A stretch of DNA of 64,000 bases from an uncultured Methanolobus sp. (GTDB lineage Archaea; Halobacteriota; Methanosarcinia; Methanosarcinales; Methanosarcinaceae). The position numbers and the translations under genes were made by a program. The notes beneath the pieces were generated by a model, which did no database searches, was not told the DNA's origin, and was given only the letters and a program-made list of their open reading frames with translations. This document shows, in pieces, positions 46,728-57,054 of the stretch. The number at the start of each line of letters is the position of its first letter. The first letter of the stretch is position 1. The DNA lies in assembly GCF_963667555.1 (NCBI RefSeq), contig NZ_OY763421.1, positions 3,229,618 through 3,293,617 on the forward strand, in the 5' to 3' direction.

Positions 46728-48218
46728 GTGAAGTTGCAAAATATCTATGGAAAATACTCAGAAACAACCATTGTAATTCTGGTTCTTCTGGCTTTGTATA
46801 TGATCAGCCTGAACAGTTACCTCTTATTCCACAGTATCGTTGAAGTTGCAAGTATAATTGTTATTGCTGCTGTTTTCCTTATTGCATGGAATTCCAGAAA
46901 ATATCTGAAGAATTCATACCTTTTGTTCCTCGGGATGAGTTTCTTCTTTGTGTCATGGATCGACTTCCTGCATATAGTAAGCTATAAAGGAATGGGTGTT
47001 TTTCCAGAATATGATGTGAACCTGCCGACACAGCTATGGATAGCTGCAAGATATATGCAGAGTATCTCTCTTTTGATAGCTCCTCTTCTTATGGGAAAAG
47101 AGGTCAATTACAGAAAAGTTCTCGCTATATATTTTGTTTTTACTTCTCTGATCATTGCAATCATCTTTCGGGGTTATTTCCCAGATTGCTTTGTTGAAGG
47201 CAGTGGTCTGACGACGTTCAAGATAGTCAGTGAGTACATTATTTCTTTGATATTGGTCTGCTCGCTGGTTCTGCTTCACAGTCGCCAGAAAGAGTTTGAC
47301 ACCGATGTTTACAATCTAATTTCAGCTTCAATTGTTCTTACGATATTTGCAGAACTGGCCTTTACTTTTTACATAGATGTTTATGGATTTTCAAATCTCG
47401 TAGGCCACTATTTCAAACTGCTTTCTTTTTATCTTGTCTACAAGGCAATAGTTGTCACAAGTCTTTCAAGACCATATGACCTGCTCTACAGGGAACTCAA
47501 GATGAGGGAATATGATCTTATTAAAAAGAAAAAAGCTCAGGAAGAGCTGCTTGAGACTCTGAGGCTGGTGAATCAGATACTCAGACACGATATTCTTAAT
47601 GATCTGAATATTGTTTCCCTTTCAATTGACAATATGAAAGGAAGGATGTCCGAAAAGGAACTTGATTTCTCGGAAAAGGCTGTAAATCATAGCACTAAAC
47701 TTATTCGCGAGATGAAGGATTTCGAGTCATTGATGTATATCAGGGAGCTTGTGACAATTGATCTTCGTATGCTTGCAATTGAGGTTGCTCAGGAATTCCC
47801 TGTAAAGATCAATATATCCGGATACTGTTCGGTAAAAGCAGATAGTGGCCTTCATTCAGTTATAGGTAATATTGTACAGAATGCTGTGATACACGGTAAG
47901 GCAGATAATATAGATATATCCATGGAACTAAAGGACAATCATTGTGAATTAAGGATATCTGATAATGGAAGTGGCATACCGGATATGATAAAGGGGCGGA
48001 TATTTGATGAAGGTTTCAAATATGGTAAAACCGGTCATACTGGTCTTGGACTTTATATTGCAAAAAGGATAGTTGAAAGATATGGTGAGATAGCCCTGGA
48101 GGATAATGTTCCTTCTGGAGCGATATTCATTATCAAATTCTATGACAACAGCAGGAACAATGGAGACGAAGCATCAGTTCATCAAGTTCCTGTAAAAGAA
48201 AATGAAATTCCCGTATGA
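46728..48218 (+). CDS. Histidine kinase with MASE3 membrane sensor
   Basis: A 496-aa membrane kinase beginning with GTG 46728. Residues about 15-245 are seven hydrophobic helices with the MASE3 pattern (FLGMSFFFVSWIDFLHIVSYKGMGVFPEYD; TQLWIAARYMQSISLL). A coiled linker leads to HisKA LRHDILNDLN (His about 287) and an HATPase with NIVQNAVIHGKA, DNGSGIPDMIKG and GHTGLGLYIAKR. The kinase core resembles that of the preceding DUF1638 kinase, so the two may share an output or a recent ancestor. A separate AT-rich promoter (about 46665-46700) lies in the 135-base gap. The ligand is unknown; no receiver is fused. Confidence 0.9.
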   Translation: MKLQNIYGKYSETTIVILVLLALYMISLNSYLLFHSIVEVASIIVIAAVFLIAWNSRKYLKNSYLLFLGMSFFFVSWIDFLHIVSYKGMGVFPEYDVNLPTQLWIAARYMQSISLLIAPLLMGKEVNYRKVLAIYFVFTSLIIAIIFRGYFPDCFVEGSGLTTFKIVSEYIISLILVCSLVLLHSRQKEFDTDVYNLISASIVLTIFAELAFTFYIDVYGFSNLVGHYFKLLSFYLVYKAIVVTSLSRPYDLLYRELKMREYDLIKKKKAQEELLETLRLVNQILRHDILNDLNIVSLSIDNMKGRMSEKELDFSEKAVNHSTKLIREMKDFESLMYIRELVTIDLRMLAIEVAQEFPVKINISGYCSVKADSGLHSVIGNIVQNAVIHGKADNIDISMELKDNHCELRISDNGSGIPDMIKGRIFDEGFKYGKTGHTGLGLYIAKRIVERYGEIALEDNVPSGAIFIIKFYDNSRNNGDEASVHQVPVKENEIPV

Positions 48219-48244
48219 TCTCTCGGGAATCTCTGTTTTATATT

Positions 48245-48610
48245 CTAGTCTTCTGTAGCTCTTCCTATTGCTTTTACAAGTGTGAGCATAACTCCCATGC
48301 CTTTCTGGAAGTCTTCGTCACCCATTTGTTTCAGCATTCCTGTTAAGCCTACTTTTGGAGGGTTGAGAATTGCCTTATCAAGTTCAGGATCCTGAACTGC
48401 TCTTTCCATGACTTCTATCAGGTCAGTACACATGATGGCATTTGTGAGCTTCAGTACGGTGGATGTGAGATCTGCAATTCCGTGGGCAGTCTGGTCATTG
48501 ATATAATCCTGCAGTATTCTTGCTGTTCTGATCAGGTCTAAGACTGCTTCAACGTCAGCTGGTCTTATCTCGACACCTGATATCTGGTTCATAAGGTTTT
48601 CATCGCTCAT
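48245..48610 (-). CDS. DUF1641 protein
   Basis: A 121-aa helical protein of DUF1641 (LNPPKVGLTGMLKQMGDEDFQKGMGVMLTLVKAIGRA). The family is regularly found next to sulfide:quinone-oxidoreductase-like or formate-dehydrogenase-related genes and has no established activity. Here it begins 12 bases after the SQR-like gene's stop, on the same strand, so the two are cotranscribed and the proteins may interact. A ribosome binding site, GAGGAG, overlaps the end of the upstream gene. Confidence 0.85.
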   Translation of the reverse strand: MSDENLMNQISGVEIRPADVEAVLDLIRTARILQDYINDQTAHGIADLTSTVLKLTNAIMCTDLIEVMERAVQDPELDKAILNPPKVGLTGMLKQMGDEDFQKGMGVMLTLVKAIGRATED

Positions 48611-48622
48611 TTTCTCATCTCC

Positions 48623-49813
48623 TCAGAACATTCCTTTTACACTGATATCCCAGTGTATGTGGTAATACATGCGGTACAGGAACCAGCCCATTTTCGTAGT
48701 TGAGAACGCTTCCGGTGGTTTGGCATATTTCCATGTGGCAATGTATCCTCTTCCTGGGGTGCTCGGAGTTTCCAACTCGGTAACAAGTGGACATCCGGTT
48801 TCTCCTTCGTAAGGTGTCTGGATCCCATTCCCGTGGATGGCATTCTTAAGGCTCTGACTTACTGCAATTGCCTGGTAGTGAGCACCGATTCCTGTTTTAA
48901 GGATGTCGGCAGGTCCAAGGTCTCCAAGAACATAGACGTTGTCATGGTCGCCTGCAGGGCCACGGTATTGTAGTGTGGCTTTGTCTGCAGAGAGCCATCC
49001 TTTCTCATCTGTAAGTCCGGCATCAATCAGTACTTGCGGTGCTTTGTGTGTTGGAACTGTGATCAACAGGTCATAACTGACCGTCTCTCCACTTTTTGTT
49101 GTGATTTCCTTTCTGGCTGCATCTACATTTGCCAGTGGAGAGTTCCTCATAACTTCAATACCCTTTTCGTTCAATTGGGATGTTACAAATTTATTGAATT
49201 CTGGAGGTCCGATTGGTTCCATAGGCCACACAAGTGTTAATTGCACATCGTCCCTGACTTTCTTTACGTTGCGCAGGTAGCTTTCCAGCATAAATGTGAA
49301 TTTAACCGGTGCACCGGGGCAGGGTACTGGCATTGAGGCAACTGAGACCACAACTTTTCCGCTAGTTATATTTTTTACAAGATCTCTGACCTTGAAGGCA
49401 TCCTCCATGGATGTGTAGAAAGTGTTCAGGTCATCTGTAAGTCCGGGAACTGTTGTAGGGTCTGCTCTGCAACCCATTGCGATAACAAGGTAATCATACG
49501 TGTATTTTTTATCGCTCTTGACGGTGATCTCTTTGCTTTTGAGGTCAACAGCTTTTACTTCCCCGTCAGCCCCAAAAAAGGCTTTGACCCTGGGGCTTAT
49601 AAGTTTCTTGCGAGGTCTTGTGATGTCTTCCGGGGTATAAAGTTCAAAAGGAATAAACGTGAACCCACCCTGATTTATGTTTGTATCGTTCTTGTCTAGA
49701 ATAGTTACTTCTAATTCGTCTTTTGCGATCTTATTTCTGAATTCCCTGGCCAGTATGTTAGCTACTACCGATCCGGCATAGCCAGCTCCCAATATCAATA
49801 CCTTTTGTTTCAT
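48623..49813 (-). CDS. Sulfide:quinone-oxidoreductase-like FAD protein
   Basis: A 396-aa two-dinucleotide-binding-domain flavoprotein. The N-terminus KVLILGAGYAGSVVANILA binds FAD, TYDYLVIAMGCRADP closes the first half, and VYVLGDLGPADILKTGIGAHYQA is the second FAD motif. A CPGAP segment near residue 165 supplies one Cys; the classic SQR Cys pair is not obvious. I chose ATG 49813 (MKQKVL), ten bases after GGGGT; an ATG five codons upstream is possible. Archaeal homologues are annotated as SQR or NADH dehydrogenase type. In a methanogen the likely acceptor is methanophenazine or a soluble carrier, which is inference. DUF1641 follows. Confidence 0.82.
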   Translation of the reverse strand: MKQKVLILGAGYAGSVVANILAREFRNKIAKDELEVTILDKNDTNINQGGFTFIPFELYTPEDITRPRKKLISPRVKAFFGADGEVKAVDLKSKEITVKSDKKYTYDYLVIAMGCRADPTTVPGLTDDLNTFYTSMEDAFKVRDLVKNITSGKVVVSVASMPVPCPGAPVKFTFMLESYLRNVKKVRDDVQLTLVWPMEPIGPPEFNKFVTSQLNEKGIEVMRNSPLANVDAARKEITTKSGETVSYDLLITVPTHKAPQVLIDAGLTDEKGWLSADKATLQYRGPAGDHDNVYVLGDLGPADILKTGIGAHYQAIAVSQSLKNAIHGNGIQTPYEGETGCPLVTELETPSTPGRGYIATWKYAKPPEAFSTTKMGWFLYRMYYHIHWDISVKGMF

Positions 49814-49947
49814 TATATAAAACCCCATATTTTTTATGAGTTGCTGGTTTACATAAATTTTGCGGTATTGGTTCTTTTATTCAGTAGTATTTAAGTAAAT
49901 GGAATAACTTTAAAAAATAGATTATTTACTGCAGTTCTGTGTGTGAA

Positions 49948-50050
49948 TTTTCATAGCCAGCACTGCTGGCAATATGAAAATTAAGAAGTAGATTAGGTTA
50001 CAGATATAATCTGTAACTTAAGGAATATAGTTATTGATAGCAATAACTAT
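49948..50050 (-). terminator. Three tandem hairpins after rps10
   Basis: Three inverted repeats lie just beyond the S10 stop on the minus strand. 50027-50050: ATAGTTATTG/CAATAACTAT with a 4-base loop. 49998-50018: GTTACAGAT/ATCTGTAAC with a 3-base loop. 49948-49980: GCCAG/CTGGC nested in TTTTCAT/ATGAAAA. They probably end or stabilise the long operon transcript. Confidence 0.6.
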
Positions 50051-50055
50051 AGTTT

Positions 50056-50379
<324 letters not shown>

Positions 50380-50404
50380 CTAAAAAAAGGAAAATTTGAG
50401 TGTC

Positions 50405-51676
50405 TTACTGTTTCTGTTTGACACTCATGCACATGCCAGCGGCAATGGTCATACCCATATCACGGATAGCGAACCTACCGAGCTGTGGGATTTCCTTTAC
50501 TGGCTCGATAACCATTGGTCTTGTTGGCCTGATGGTTACGATTGCTGCATCGCCTGCCTTGATGAATGCTGCATTCTCTTCCTTGACCTGGCCTGTCTTT
50601 GGATCAAGCTTTTTGTCAATGGACATGAGGGTACATGCGGTCTGGGTTGTGTGGCAGTGGAATACAGGTGTGTATCCTGCTGTGATAGCGGATGGGTGCT
50701 GAAGAACTACGATCTGTCCTGTGAATTCTTCTGCTACGGATGGTGGGTTTGATGTAGGACCACAGACATCTCCTCTGCGTACGTCGTTCTTACCTACTCC
50801 TCTTACGTTCCATCCAATGTTGTCTCCTGGGACAGCCTGTGGAACTTCTTCGTGGTGCATCTCAATTGACTTTACTTCGCCTGATACGCCGCTTGGGTTG
50901 AATATTACATTTTCACCCTTCTTCATTACACCGGTCTCGACTCTACCTACAGGTACAGTTCCGATACCGGAAATGGTGTATGCATCCTGTACAGGGATAC
51001 GGAGTGGAAGTGTGTCTGGCTTTTCTGGTTCCTTGAGCTCGTTGAGGCATTCAAGGAGGGATGGGCCTGTGTACCATGGGGTGTTAGCACTTGACTTTGT
51101 GATGTTGTCACCCTCAAATGCGGATGTTGGTACGAATGGGATCTCTGAAGCCTTGAATCCTACCATACCGAGGAGCTGGCCTACGTCCTTCTTAACCTGC
51201 TCGTATCTCTCCTGGCTGTATTCTGCTGCATCCATCTTGTTTACAGCGACGATAAGCTGGTTGATACCGAGTGTTCTGGAAAGGAAAACGTGTTCCTTTG
51301 TCTGAGCCATTACACCATCAGGTGCTGCTACGACAAGAACAGCTGCATCTGCCTGGGATGCACCGGTGATCATGTTCTTTACGAAGTCACGGTGGCCTGG
51401 ACAGTCTACTACTGTGAAGTAGTACTTGTCTGTGTCGAATCTCTTGTGGGAGATGTCGATGGTAACTCCTCTCTCACGCTCTTCCTTGAGTGAGTCCATT
51501 ACCCATGCAAAAGCAAATGATTCTTTTCCTTTTTCTTTTGCTTCTGCTCTGTATTTCTCGATAAGGTGAGCAGGTACTGCTCCTGTCTCGAACATCAATC
51601 TTCCGACAAAGGTTGACTTGCCGTGGTCTACGTGACCGATAACTGCTAAGTTCATGTGTGGTTTCTCAGCTGCCAT
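50405..51676 (-). CDS. tuf: Translation elongation factor 1-alpha
   Basis: A 423-aa GTPase delivering aminoacyl-tRNA to the ribosome. G-motifs: GHVDHGKST (about 13-21), the effector loop [10 protein letters not shown] (about 65-74), DCPGHRDF (about 90-97), NKMD (about 147-150). Domains 2 and 3 are present through [16 protein letters not shown] chose the ATG at 51676 (MAAEKPHM), eight bases after GGAG; the upstream ATG at 51682 is too close to that site. It lies between EF-2 and S10, as in other archaea. High expression is likely. Confidence 0.98.
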   Translation of the reverse strand: MAAEKPHMNLAVIGHVDHGKSTFVGRLMFETGAVPAHLIEKYRAEAKEKGKESFAFAWVMDSLKEERERGVTIDISHKRFDTDKYYFTVVDCPGHRDFVKNMITGASQADAAVLVVAAPDGVMAQTKEHVFLSRTLGINQLIVAVNKMDAAEYSQERYEQVKKDVGQLLGMVGFKASEIPFVPTSAFEGDNITKSSANTPWYTGPSLLECLNELKEPEKPDTLPLRIPVQDAYTISGIGTVPVGRVETGVMKKGENVIFNPSGVSGEVKSIEMHHEEVPQAVPGDNIGWNVRGVGKNDVRRGDVCGPTSNPPSVAEEFTGQIVVLQHPSAITAGYTPVFHCHTTQTACTLMSIDKKLDPKTGQVKEENAAFIKAGDAAIVTIRPTRPMVIEPVKEIPQLGRFAIRDMGMTIAAGMCMSVKQKQ

Positions 51677-51801
51677 TTTCATATCTCCTTTAGTTTAATA
51701 TCAATATATCAGTTTGATTTGCCATAATAGGTCTTTTTACGTTTAAACCTTTCTGACGAAATAAGGTTTTTGCAGTGAAAATACTGCAAAATCCGGTGTG
51801 A

Positions 51802-54000
51802 TTACATGCTAAGGTAATCAGATGCCTGTGGAAGCTCTTTCTTAAGTCCCTTCCTTTCTCTGATACCGCAAACAATCTCTGCTGTCATGTTTGCTGGAAG
51901 TGTGTCAAATCCTGCAAACTCTGTGCTCCACATTGCACGTCCTTCAGTTGCGGATCTGATGTCTCCTGCAAATCCGAATAATTCGGATACTGGTGCCCTA
52001 GACTCGATGATGGTCATGTCACCTTCAGCGGTCATGTTGATGATGATTCCACGGCGACCCTGGATCTCCTTGGTTGCACCGCCCATGTTGTCCTGTGGGA
52101 CCTGGATGAATACCTTCTGGTATGGTTCAAGAAGTGTATCATCAGCCATAAGCATTGCTGCCTGGATACCCTGCCTGGATGCAGGAATTACCTGTGCTGG
52201 TCCTCTGTGGACAGCATCTTCGTGCAGCTTTGCATCAACGAGCTTTACCTTTACACCCATACATGGTTCTTTTGAAAGAGGTCCGCCCTTCATTACTTCA
52301 TGGAATCCTTCAAGGACAAGTTCCATGGTTTCATTGAGGTACTGGATACCCTTTGTCATGTCGATGTAAACGTTGCTCTCGAATATATCTGCGATACCCT
52401 TTGCTTCGTCCTTATCCATTCCTGCTGCTATGAGCTTTTCTCTGCGCTCGACTTCTGGCATGCGCATGGAAATCTCACCAGCTTTTATAAGGTCTCTGAC
52501 GCCTTCTTCAAGAGGCTGGATCTCGACATAGAATCTGTTGTGCCTGTTTGGTGACTTTCCTTCGACAGGACCTGCCTTGCCACGGATAGTCTCACGGTAT
52601 ACTACGATTGGTGGTGTGGTTGTGATCTCTACACCCTTGTCACGCTGAATTCTGTGAGCAATGACCTCAAGGTGAAGTTCACCCATACCAGCCATCAAGT
52701 GTTCGCCGGTTTCTTCGTCAAGTGTGATCTTAAGTGTTGGGTCTTCCTTTGCAACCTGTCTAAGTACATCGACAAGCTTTGGAAGGTCCTTCATGTGCTT
52801 TGCTTCGACCGCTACAGTAACTACTGGTTCACTTGCGTGGGTGATACTCTCGAAAGGCTCCATGCCTTCAAGGGTTGTTACTGTTGAACCGACAATAGCA
52901 TCTCTAAGTCCGGTTACAGCTGCAATGTTTCCGGCAGGGATAATATCCACATCAAGTCTCTTTGGACCCATGAAAACACCGACCTGCTGAATTCTGTTCT
53001 TTTTAGATGTACCGGATACGTAAACTTCCATTCCACGCTGGAGTGAACCACTGAATAATCTTCCAGTTGCGACTTCGCCTGCATGTGGGTCCATGGTAAT
53101 GTCCGTTACCATGAAAGCGAGGTCTGCATTAGGGTCTGCGTTGATCATTGACTGACCGATCGCTGACTTCTTGTCTCCGTGCCAGATCGCGCCAACCCTT
53201 CCTTCCTGTGCTTCAAGAGGTGATGGAAGGAATCTGATTACCATGTCGTTCAGGACTTCGTGGAGTGGGCACTTATCTGCAAGTTCCTTAATTCCAGCGT
53301 CGCCTTCCTGCTTGTTGTAATCATAGATCTGCTGGAAGCTGATTCCAGTCTTTTTCATCATTGGTACACTGATAGCCCAGTTGTACAGAGCGGAACCGAA
53401 TGCAACAGTACCTTCTGCTGCATCTACTCTCCATCCTGCCTTGTAGCGCTCTTCGTTCATACCTTTGATGAGTTTGTTGACGTGGTCAATAAGTTTTCCG
53501 AGTCTGATCTGCATCTCCTGTCCGTCGACCTGAAGCTCATTGATGAGACGGTCAACCTTGTTGATGAACAGAACTGGCTTAACGTGTTCCTTGAGTGCCT
53601 GCCTGAGAACGGTCTCTGTCTGTGGCATCGTACCTTCTACAGCATCAATTACCACTACTGCACCGTCTACTGCACGCATTGCACGTGTAACGTCACCACC
53701 AAAGTCTACGTGACCTGGTGTGTCGATAAGGTTGATAAGGTATTCCTGTCCATTGTACTCGTGGACCATTGATACGTTTGCGGAATCAATTGTAATACCT
53801 CTTGCTTGTTCTTCTTCATCAGAGTCAGTCCAGCATGCGTTACCAGCAAGCTCTTTGGAGAGCATACCGGCACCTGCAAGGATGTTGTCTGATAAAGTTG
53901 TTTTACCGTGATCAATATGTGCCACAATACCGATGTTACGAATCATCTTTGGCTCTTTCATAAGAGCTGCGACACGGTCGACCATTTTATCTTTTGCCAT
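51802..54000 (-). CDS. fusA: Translation elongation factor 2
   Basis: A 732-aa ribosomal translocase GTPase. [12 protein letters not shown] (about 24-35), [21 protein letters not shown] (about 93-102) and NKVDR (about 147-151) are the G-motifs. Domains II to V follow, including the [13 protein letters not shown] region near residue 600 whose His is modified to diphthamide in archaea. Length is standard. It begins 34 bases after S7 and is 125 bases before EF-1alpha, in operon order. Confidence 0.98.
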   Translation of the reverse strand: MAKDKMVDRVAALMKEPKMIRNIGIVAHIDHGKTTLSDNILAGAGMLSKELAGNACWTDSDEEEQARGITIDSANVSMVHEYNGQEYLINLIDTPGHVDFGGDVTRAMRAVDGAVVVIDAVEGTMPQTETVLRQALKEHVKPVLFINKVDRLINELQVDGQEMQIRLGKLIDHVNKLIKGMNEERYKAGWRVDAAEGTVAFGSALYNWAISVPMMKKTGISFQQIYDYNKQEGDAGIKELADKCPLHEVLNDMVIRFLPSPLEAQEGRVGAIWHGDKKSAIGQSMINADPNADLAFMVTDITMDPHAGEVATGRLFSGSLQRGMEVYVSGTSKKNRIQQVGVFMGPKRLDVDIIPAGNIAAVTGLRDAIVGSTVTTLEGMEPFESITHASEPVVTVAVEAKHMKDLPKLVDVLRQVAKEDPTLKITLDEETGEHLMAGMGELHLEVIAHRIQRDKGVEITTTPPIVVYRETIRGKAGPVEGKSPNRHNRFYVEIQPLEEGVRDLIKAGEISMRMPEVERREKLIAAGMDKDEAKGIADIFESNVYIDMTKGIQYLNETMELVLEGFHEVMKGGPLSKEPCMGVKVKLVDAKLHEDAVHRGPAQVIPASRQGIQAAMLMADDTLLEPYQKVFIQVPQDNMGGATKEIQGRRGIIINMTAEGDMTIIESRAPVSELFGFAGDIRSATEGRAMWSTEFAGFDTLPANMTAEIVCGIRERKGLKKELPQASDYLSM

Positions 54001-54034
54001 ATTAATTACCCTTACTTTAATTAATTATACAGCA

Positions 54035-54595
54035 TTAACGTGCTGCCTTTGCGACTCTTTCCTTCGCATCTTTCCTGTTGATTGAGAAACATTTTGCATC
54101 GCGGTTTGAAGCTGCAATGAGCTCTGCTGCAAGACAATCTGCTGCACTTCTCTTGGACTTGAAAGCTGCCTGGTTTGCACCTTTTGTGATATATCTGAGT
54201 GCAGAGTCAACACGTCTCTGTGGAGCAGTGTCTACTGCCTTTGGTACAGATATTCCACCGTACTTAAGTCTGACAACTTCTTCCCTTGGGCCTGCATTTG
54301 CAATAGCCTCTACAAGTACCTGTACAGGGTTCTTCTGTGTTCTCTTGTGAATTATATCGAAAGATTCAGAGACGATCATCATTGCTCTCTGCTTCTTTCC
54401 TGTGTTCTGCTCGTTGCGCATGACGTTGTTGACAAGCCTCTCAACAATGCAGATGTCTGACTTGTTGAACTGCTGTCTTGCATGCTTACCATTTGTATGT
54501 GGGATTATAACTGGATCGAGATTTACGTACCTTCTGATACCCTGGTCAGCAACCTCTACCTCGCTGAGATCCCATTTTCCGAATAATTTGTACAT
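54035..54595 (-). CDS. rps7: Ribosomal protein S7 (uS7)
   Basis: A 186-aa archaeal uS7, part of the small-subunit head contacting the E site. [20 protein letters not shown] at the start and the [22 protein letters not shown] block (about 105-126) with [17 protein letters not shown] are diagnostic. The start is 5 bases after the S12 stop, indicating coupling. The archaeal N-terminal extension is present. Confidence 0.97.
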   Translation of the reverse strand: MYKLFGKWDLSEVEVADQGIRRYVNLDPVIIPHTNGKHARQQFNKSDICIVERLVNNVMRNEQNTGKKQRAMMIVSESFDIIHKRTQKNPVQVLVEAIANAGPREEVVRLKYGGISVPKAVDTAPQRRVDSALRYITKGANQAAFKSKRSAADCLAAELIAASNRDAKCFSINRKDAKERVAKAAR

Positions 54596-54600
54596 ATGGA

Positions 54601-55029
54601 TTATCTCCTTGGTTTCTCTTTACGGCCAATGACCATCTCGTTTAATGATACGTTGTTAACAGCAATGACCTTAAAGCGTACACCAGGAATATCTCCCATT
54701 GCACCACCCATGCGGCCACCGATTCTTTCTACTGTAACTTCGTCGTGCTCGTCGATAAAGTTGATAGCTCCGTCCCCAGGGCAGAAAGCTGACACCTGAC
54801 GACCATTCTTGATCAACTGAATTCTTACACATTTCCTGATTGCTGAGTTTGGCTGCTTAGCCTCTACACCCACTTTCTCCAGTACGATACCTCTGCCCTG
54901 AGGTGCACCACCAAGAGGGTCTGCTTTTACGTCAAGACCAAGTGTGCGCCTGTTGTAGCGAGGATCCTTCCACCTTGCATCCTTTCGCATGCGCTGAAGT
55001 GTGTGAGCTGCATATTTTCCATTTGGCAT
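54601..55029 (-). CDS. rps12: Ribosomal protein S12 (uS12)
   Basis: A 142-aa archaeal uS12, located at the decoding centre. I chose ATG 55029 ([12 protein letters not shown]), preceded by GGAGG; the frame is open further but without homology. [20 protein letters not shown] (about 60-79) and [17 protein letters not shown] (about 88-104) contain the conserved decoding-loop residues. It sits 50 bases after the NusA-like gene. Confidence 0.97.
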   Translation of the reverse strand: MPNGKYAAHTLQRMRKDARWKDPRYNRRTLGLDVKADPLGGAPQGRGIVLEKVGVEAKQPNSAIRKCVRIQLIKNGRQVSAFCPGDGAINFIDEHDEVTVERIGGRMGGAMGDIPGVRFKVIAVNNVSLNEMVIGRKEKPRR

Positions 55030-55079
55030 ATTATATCCTCCAATTAATGTCTTTGATGAGTATGATATTATTCGAACGA

Positions 55080-55514
55080 TCACTGCAGTATTACGTCGTC
55101 TATGTCGTGATGTCTCTTTGCGACAAGTTTGACCTTTTCAATGTTTTTCCCATTGCGTCCTATGGCAAGACCCTTGTCCTTATTAGATACTTCTACATAA
55201 GCTAATCGCTTATTGTTCCTGCTTGTGATGTTCACTGATTTGACAGTTACCGGACTGAATGCATTTTTTATGAATACACCGGGTTCGTCCGAATATTCGA
55301 CAAGATCTATCTGTTTATCCACTGTATTTTTCATACGGTTGATGTGTTCTCCCTTTCTCCCGATGGCAGCGCCCATATCGCCTGCCTTTATCACATATAT
55401 TATCCTACCGTCATCGAGTATACAATCTTTGACCGCCGCGCCGGTTAGTTTTTCAAATAATGCGATGTATCGGATACCTTCAGTGGATAACTTGATCTCG
55501 CCCAAATATCGCAA
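55080..55514 (-). CDS. nusA: NusA-like transcription factor
   Basis: A 144-aa archaeal NusA homologue consisting of two KH domains only, without the bacterial N-terminal and S1 domains. [19 protein letters not shown] (about 47-65) and [20 protein letters not shown] (about 112-131) each carry the GxxG loop that binds RNA. The position between L30e and S12 is the conserved archaeal order. It begins 5 bases after L30e, suggesting coupling. Confidence 0.95.
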   Translation of the reverse strand: MRYLGEIKLSTEGIRYIALFEKLTGAAVKDCILDDGRIIYVIKAGDMGAAIGRKGEHINRMKNTVDKQIDLVEYSDEPGVFIKNAFSPVTVKSVNITSRNNKRLAYVEVSNKDKGLAIGRNGKNIEKVKLVAKRHHDIDDVILQ

Positions 55515-55519
55515 CTCCT

Positions 55520-55807
55520 TTAAGCGGCAGCCAGAATGTCAGACTCTCCGCTGTCAATGATTGCCATTGCAGCGATAATGAATGGTTTTCCGCATGCAGG
55601 ACCAAGTTCTGTTCCTGTGCCTGGGTAGTTGAGTATCGGTACTTTTGTGCTTTCGATCTTGGCTCTTACATCGGCAGGACAGTTTGCAGCGAGTACCACC
55701 ATTTTAGCATCATTGCTAACAGCAGCATCGATGGTCCTGTTTGACCCGATGATCACCTTTCCGGTTCTGATCACTTTGATAAGTGCTTTGTCAATGTTAA
55801 TATCCAT
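55520..55807 (-). CDS. rpl30e: Ribosomal protein L30e
   Basis: A 95-aa L30e, an archaeal/eukaryotic large-subunit protein of the L7Ae/L30e RNA-binding fold. [22 protein letters not shown] (about 8-29), [17 protein letters not shown] and [19 protein letters not shown] (about 58-76) are typical. The gene is preceded by a 104-base gap with a TATA-like element, so an internal promoter is possible here. Confidence 0.95.
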   Translation of the reverse strand: MDINIDKALIKVIRTGKVIIGSNRTIDAAVSNDAKMVVLAANCPADVRAKIESTKVPILNYPGTGTELGPACGKPFIIAAMAIIDSGESDILAAA

Positions 55808-55883
55808 TTTATATCAACTCATTTATAACGTCAGTTTGAGATTTGTATTAATAAGTGATTCCGTATATTTACTTTCTGGTTGT

Positions 55884-55896
55884 TCTTTATATACTT
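55884..55896 (-). promoter_or_regulatory. Probable internal promoter before rpl30e
   Basis: On the minus strand AAGTATATAAAG lies about 80-90 bases before the L30e ATG, inside the only sizeable gap (104 bases) of the RNA polymerase/ribosomal operon. It would allow separate transcription of the downstream translation genes. Confidence 0.45.
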
Positions 55897-55911
55897 CTAT
55901 ATAATGATGCA

Positions 55912-57054
55912 TTATTTTGTAATTAGATGTACATCTCCGGTTCCCAGCTTTATCGGCTGTCCCACGATGATGTTCTCAGTAACTCCATTGAGCTCGTCGC
56001 GGTCTCCACGCATTCCCGCATCAAGCAAGTGGTTAACAGTAACCTCGAATGCTGCACGGGCGAACACACTGGCCTTCTCTCCTGAGATACCGTGTCTACC
56101 GATCTGCTTTACCTCTCCATCACAGCACATGATATCTGACACAAGCATGATGTGTCTGATATCTACAGTAAGACCCTGTTCTGACAGGGTGTTAGTAGCT
56201 TCTGTGATGATGGAGTTTCTCGCAGCCTCTATTCCGAACACCTCAAAGATCTCTCCGATATTGTTTGTGGATGTTCTTGTAACATCGACACCTTCGATCT
56301 GGAGTACATCCTTAAGTTGTGAACCTTCGGTATAGAGGGTGTATTCGTCACCATCTTTTCTGATAACTACCCTCTTGATACCTTCAATACCTTTCAGGGT
56401 TATTGAGTGTATATTCTTTGCAAGCTGGAGCAGTTCGCGGTATGATGGTGCATTTGGTGTAACGATTACCTGATTTGCAACACTGCCGGATACATTTACC
56501 ATAACATCGAGCTCTTCTCGGAGCTTGTCAGCGATCTCATCAGGTGTGAGCGCTCTGTGTATGAGTGTCTTCTCGTGCAGGTCAATGATAAGCTGCATGT
56601 TTGCAAGGTCAGTAGTTATATCTGCAAGATGTTCGATATGAGTTGCCTCTATCTCCCATGCAAGTCTGCGTGCTTTATCCCTGTCGTATGCATACTCTTC
56701 TTCCAGTGCGATAGTCATCATTGGTGTACTTGGTGTTTTTCTTGCATCCACGATCTCAATAAGACGTGGCAGACCAAGTGTAACGTTAATTTCAGCGACA
56801 CCCGCATAGTGGAAAGTACGCATGGTCATCTGGGTGCCCGGCTCACCAATGGACTGTGCTGAAACCACACCCACTGCCTCACAGGGCTCTACGCATGCAT
56901 AATCATAGCTTTTCATAACCTGTTCGATGATATCTTCAAGCTCTTTCTTTGTAACGCCTACCTTCATCACGTCATCCTTTAAGGTTTTCATGATGTTCTT
57001 TGGCAGATCGAGTCCTGCTATCATTGCATCAATAGTAGCTTCACTGATCGTCAT
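55912..57054 (-). CDS. rpoA2: RNA polymerase subunit A''
   Basis: A 380-aa C-terminal part of the archaeal largest RNA polymerase subunit, split from A' as normal in archaea. [36 protein letters not shown] (about 52-87) is the trigger-loop region, and [19 protein letters not shown] follows. The stop of A' and the start of A'' abut without a gap, so the two are translationally coupled. Length is standard. Confidence 0.97.
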   Translation of the reverse strand: MTISEATIDAMIAGLDLPKNIMKTLKDDVMKVGVTKKELEDIIEQVMKSYDYACVEPCEAVGVVSAQSIGEPGTQMTMRTFHYAGVAEINVTLGLPRLIEIVDARKTPSTPMMTIALEEEYAYDRDKARRLAWEIEATHIEHLADITTDLANMQLIIDLHEKTLIHRALTPDEIADKLREELDVMVNVSGSVANQVIVTPNAPSYRELLQLAKNIHSITLKGIEGIKRVVIRKDGDEYTLYTEGSQLKDVLQIEGVDVTRTSTNNIGEIFEVFGIEAARNSIITEATNTLSEQGLTVDIRHIMLVSDIMCCDGEVKQIGRHGISGEKASVFARAAFEVTVNHLLDAGMRGDRDELNGVTENIIVGQPIKLGTGDVHLITK

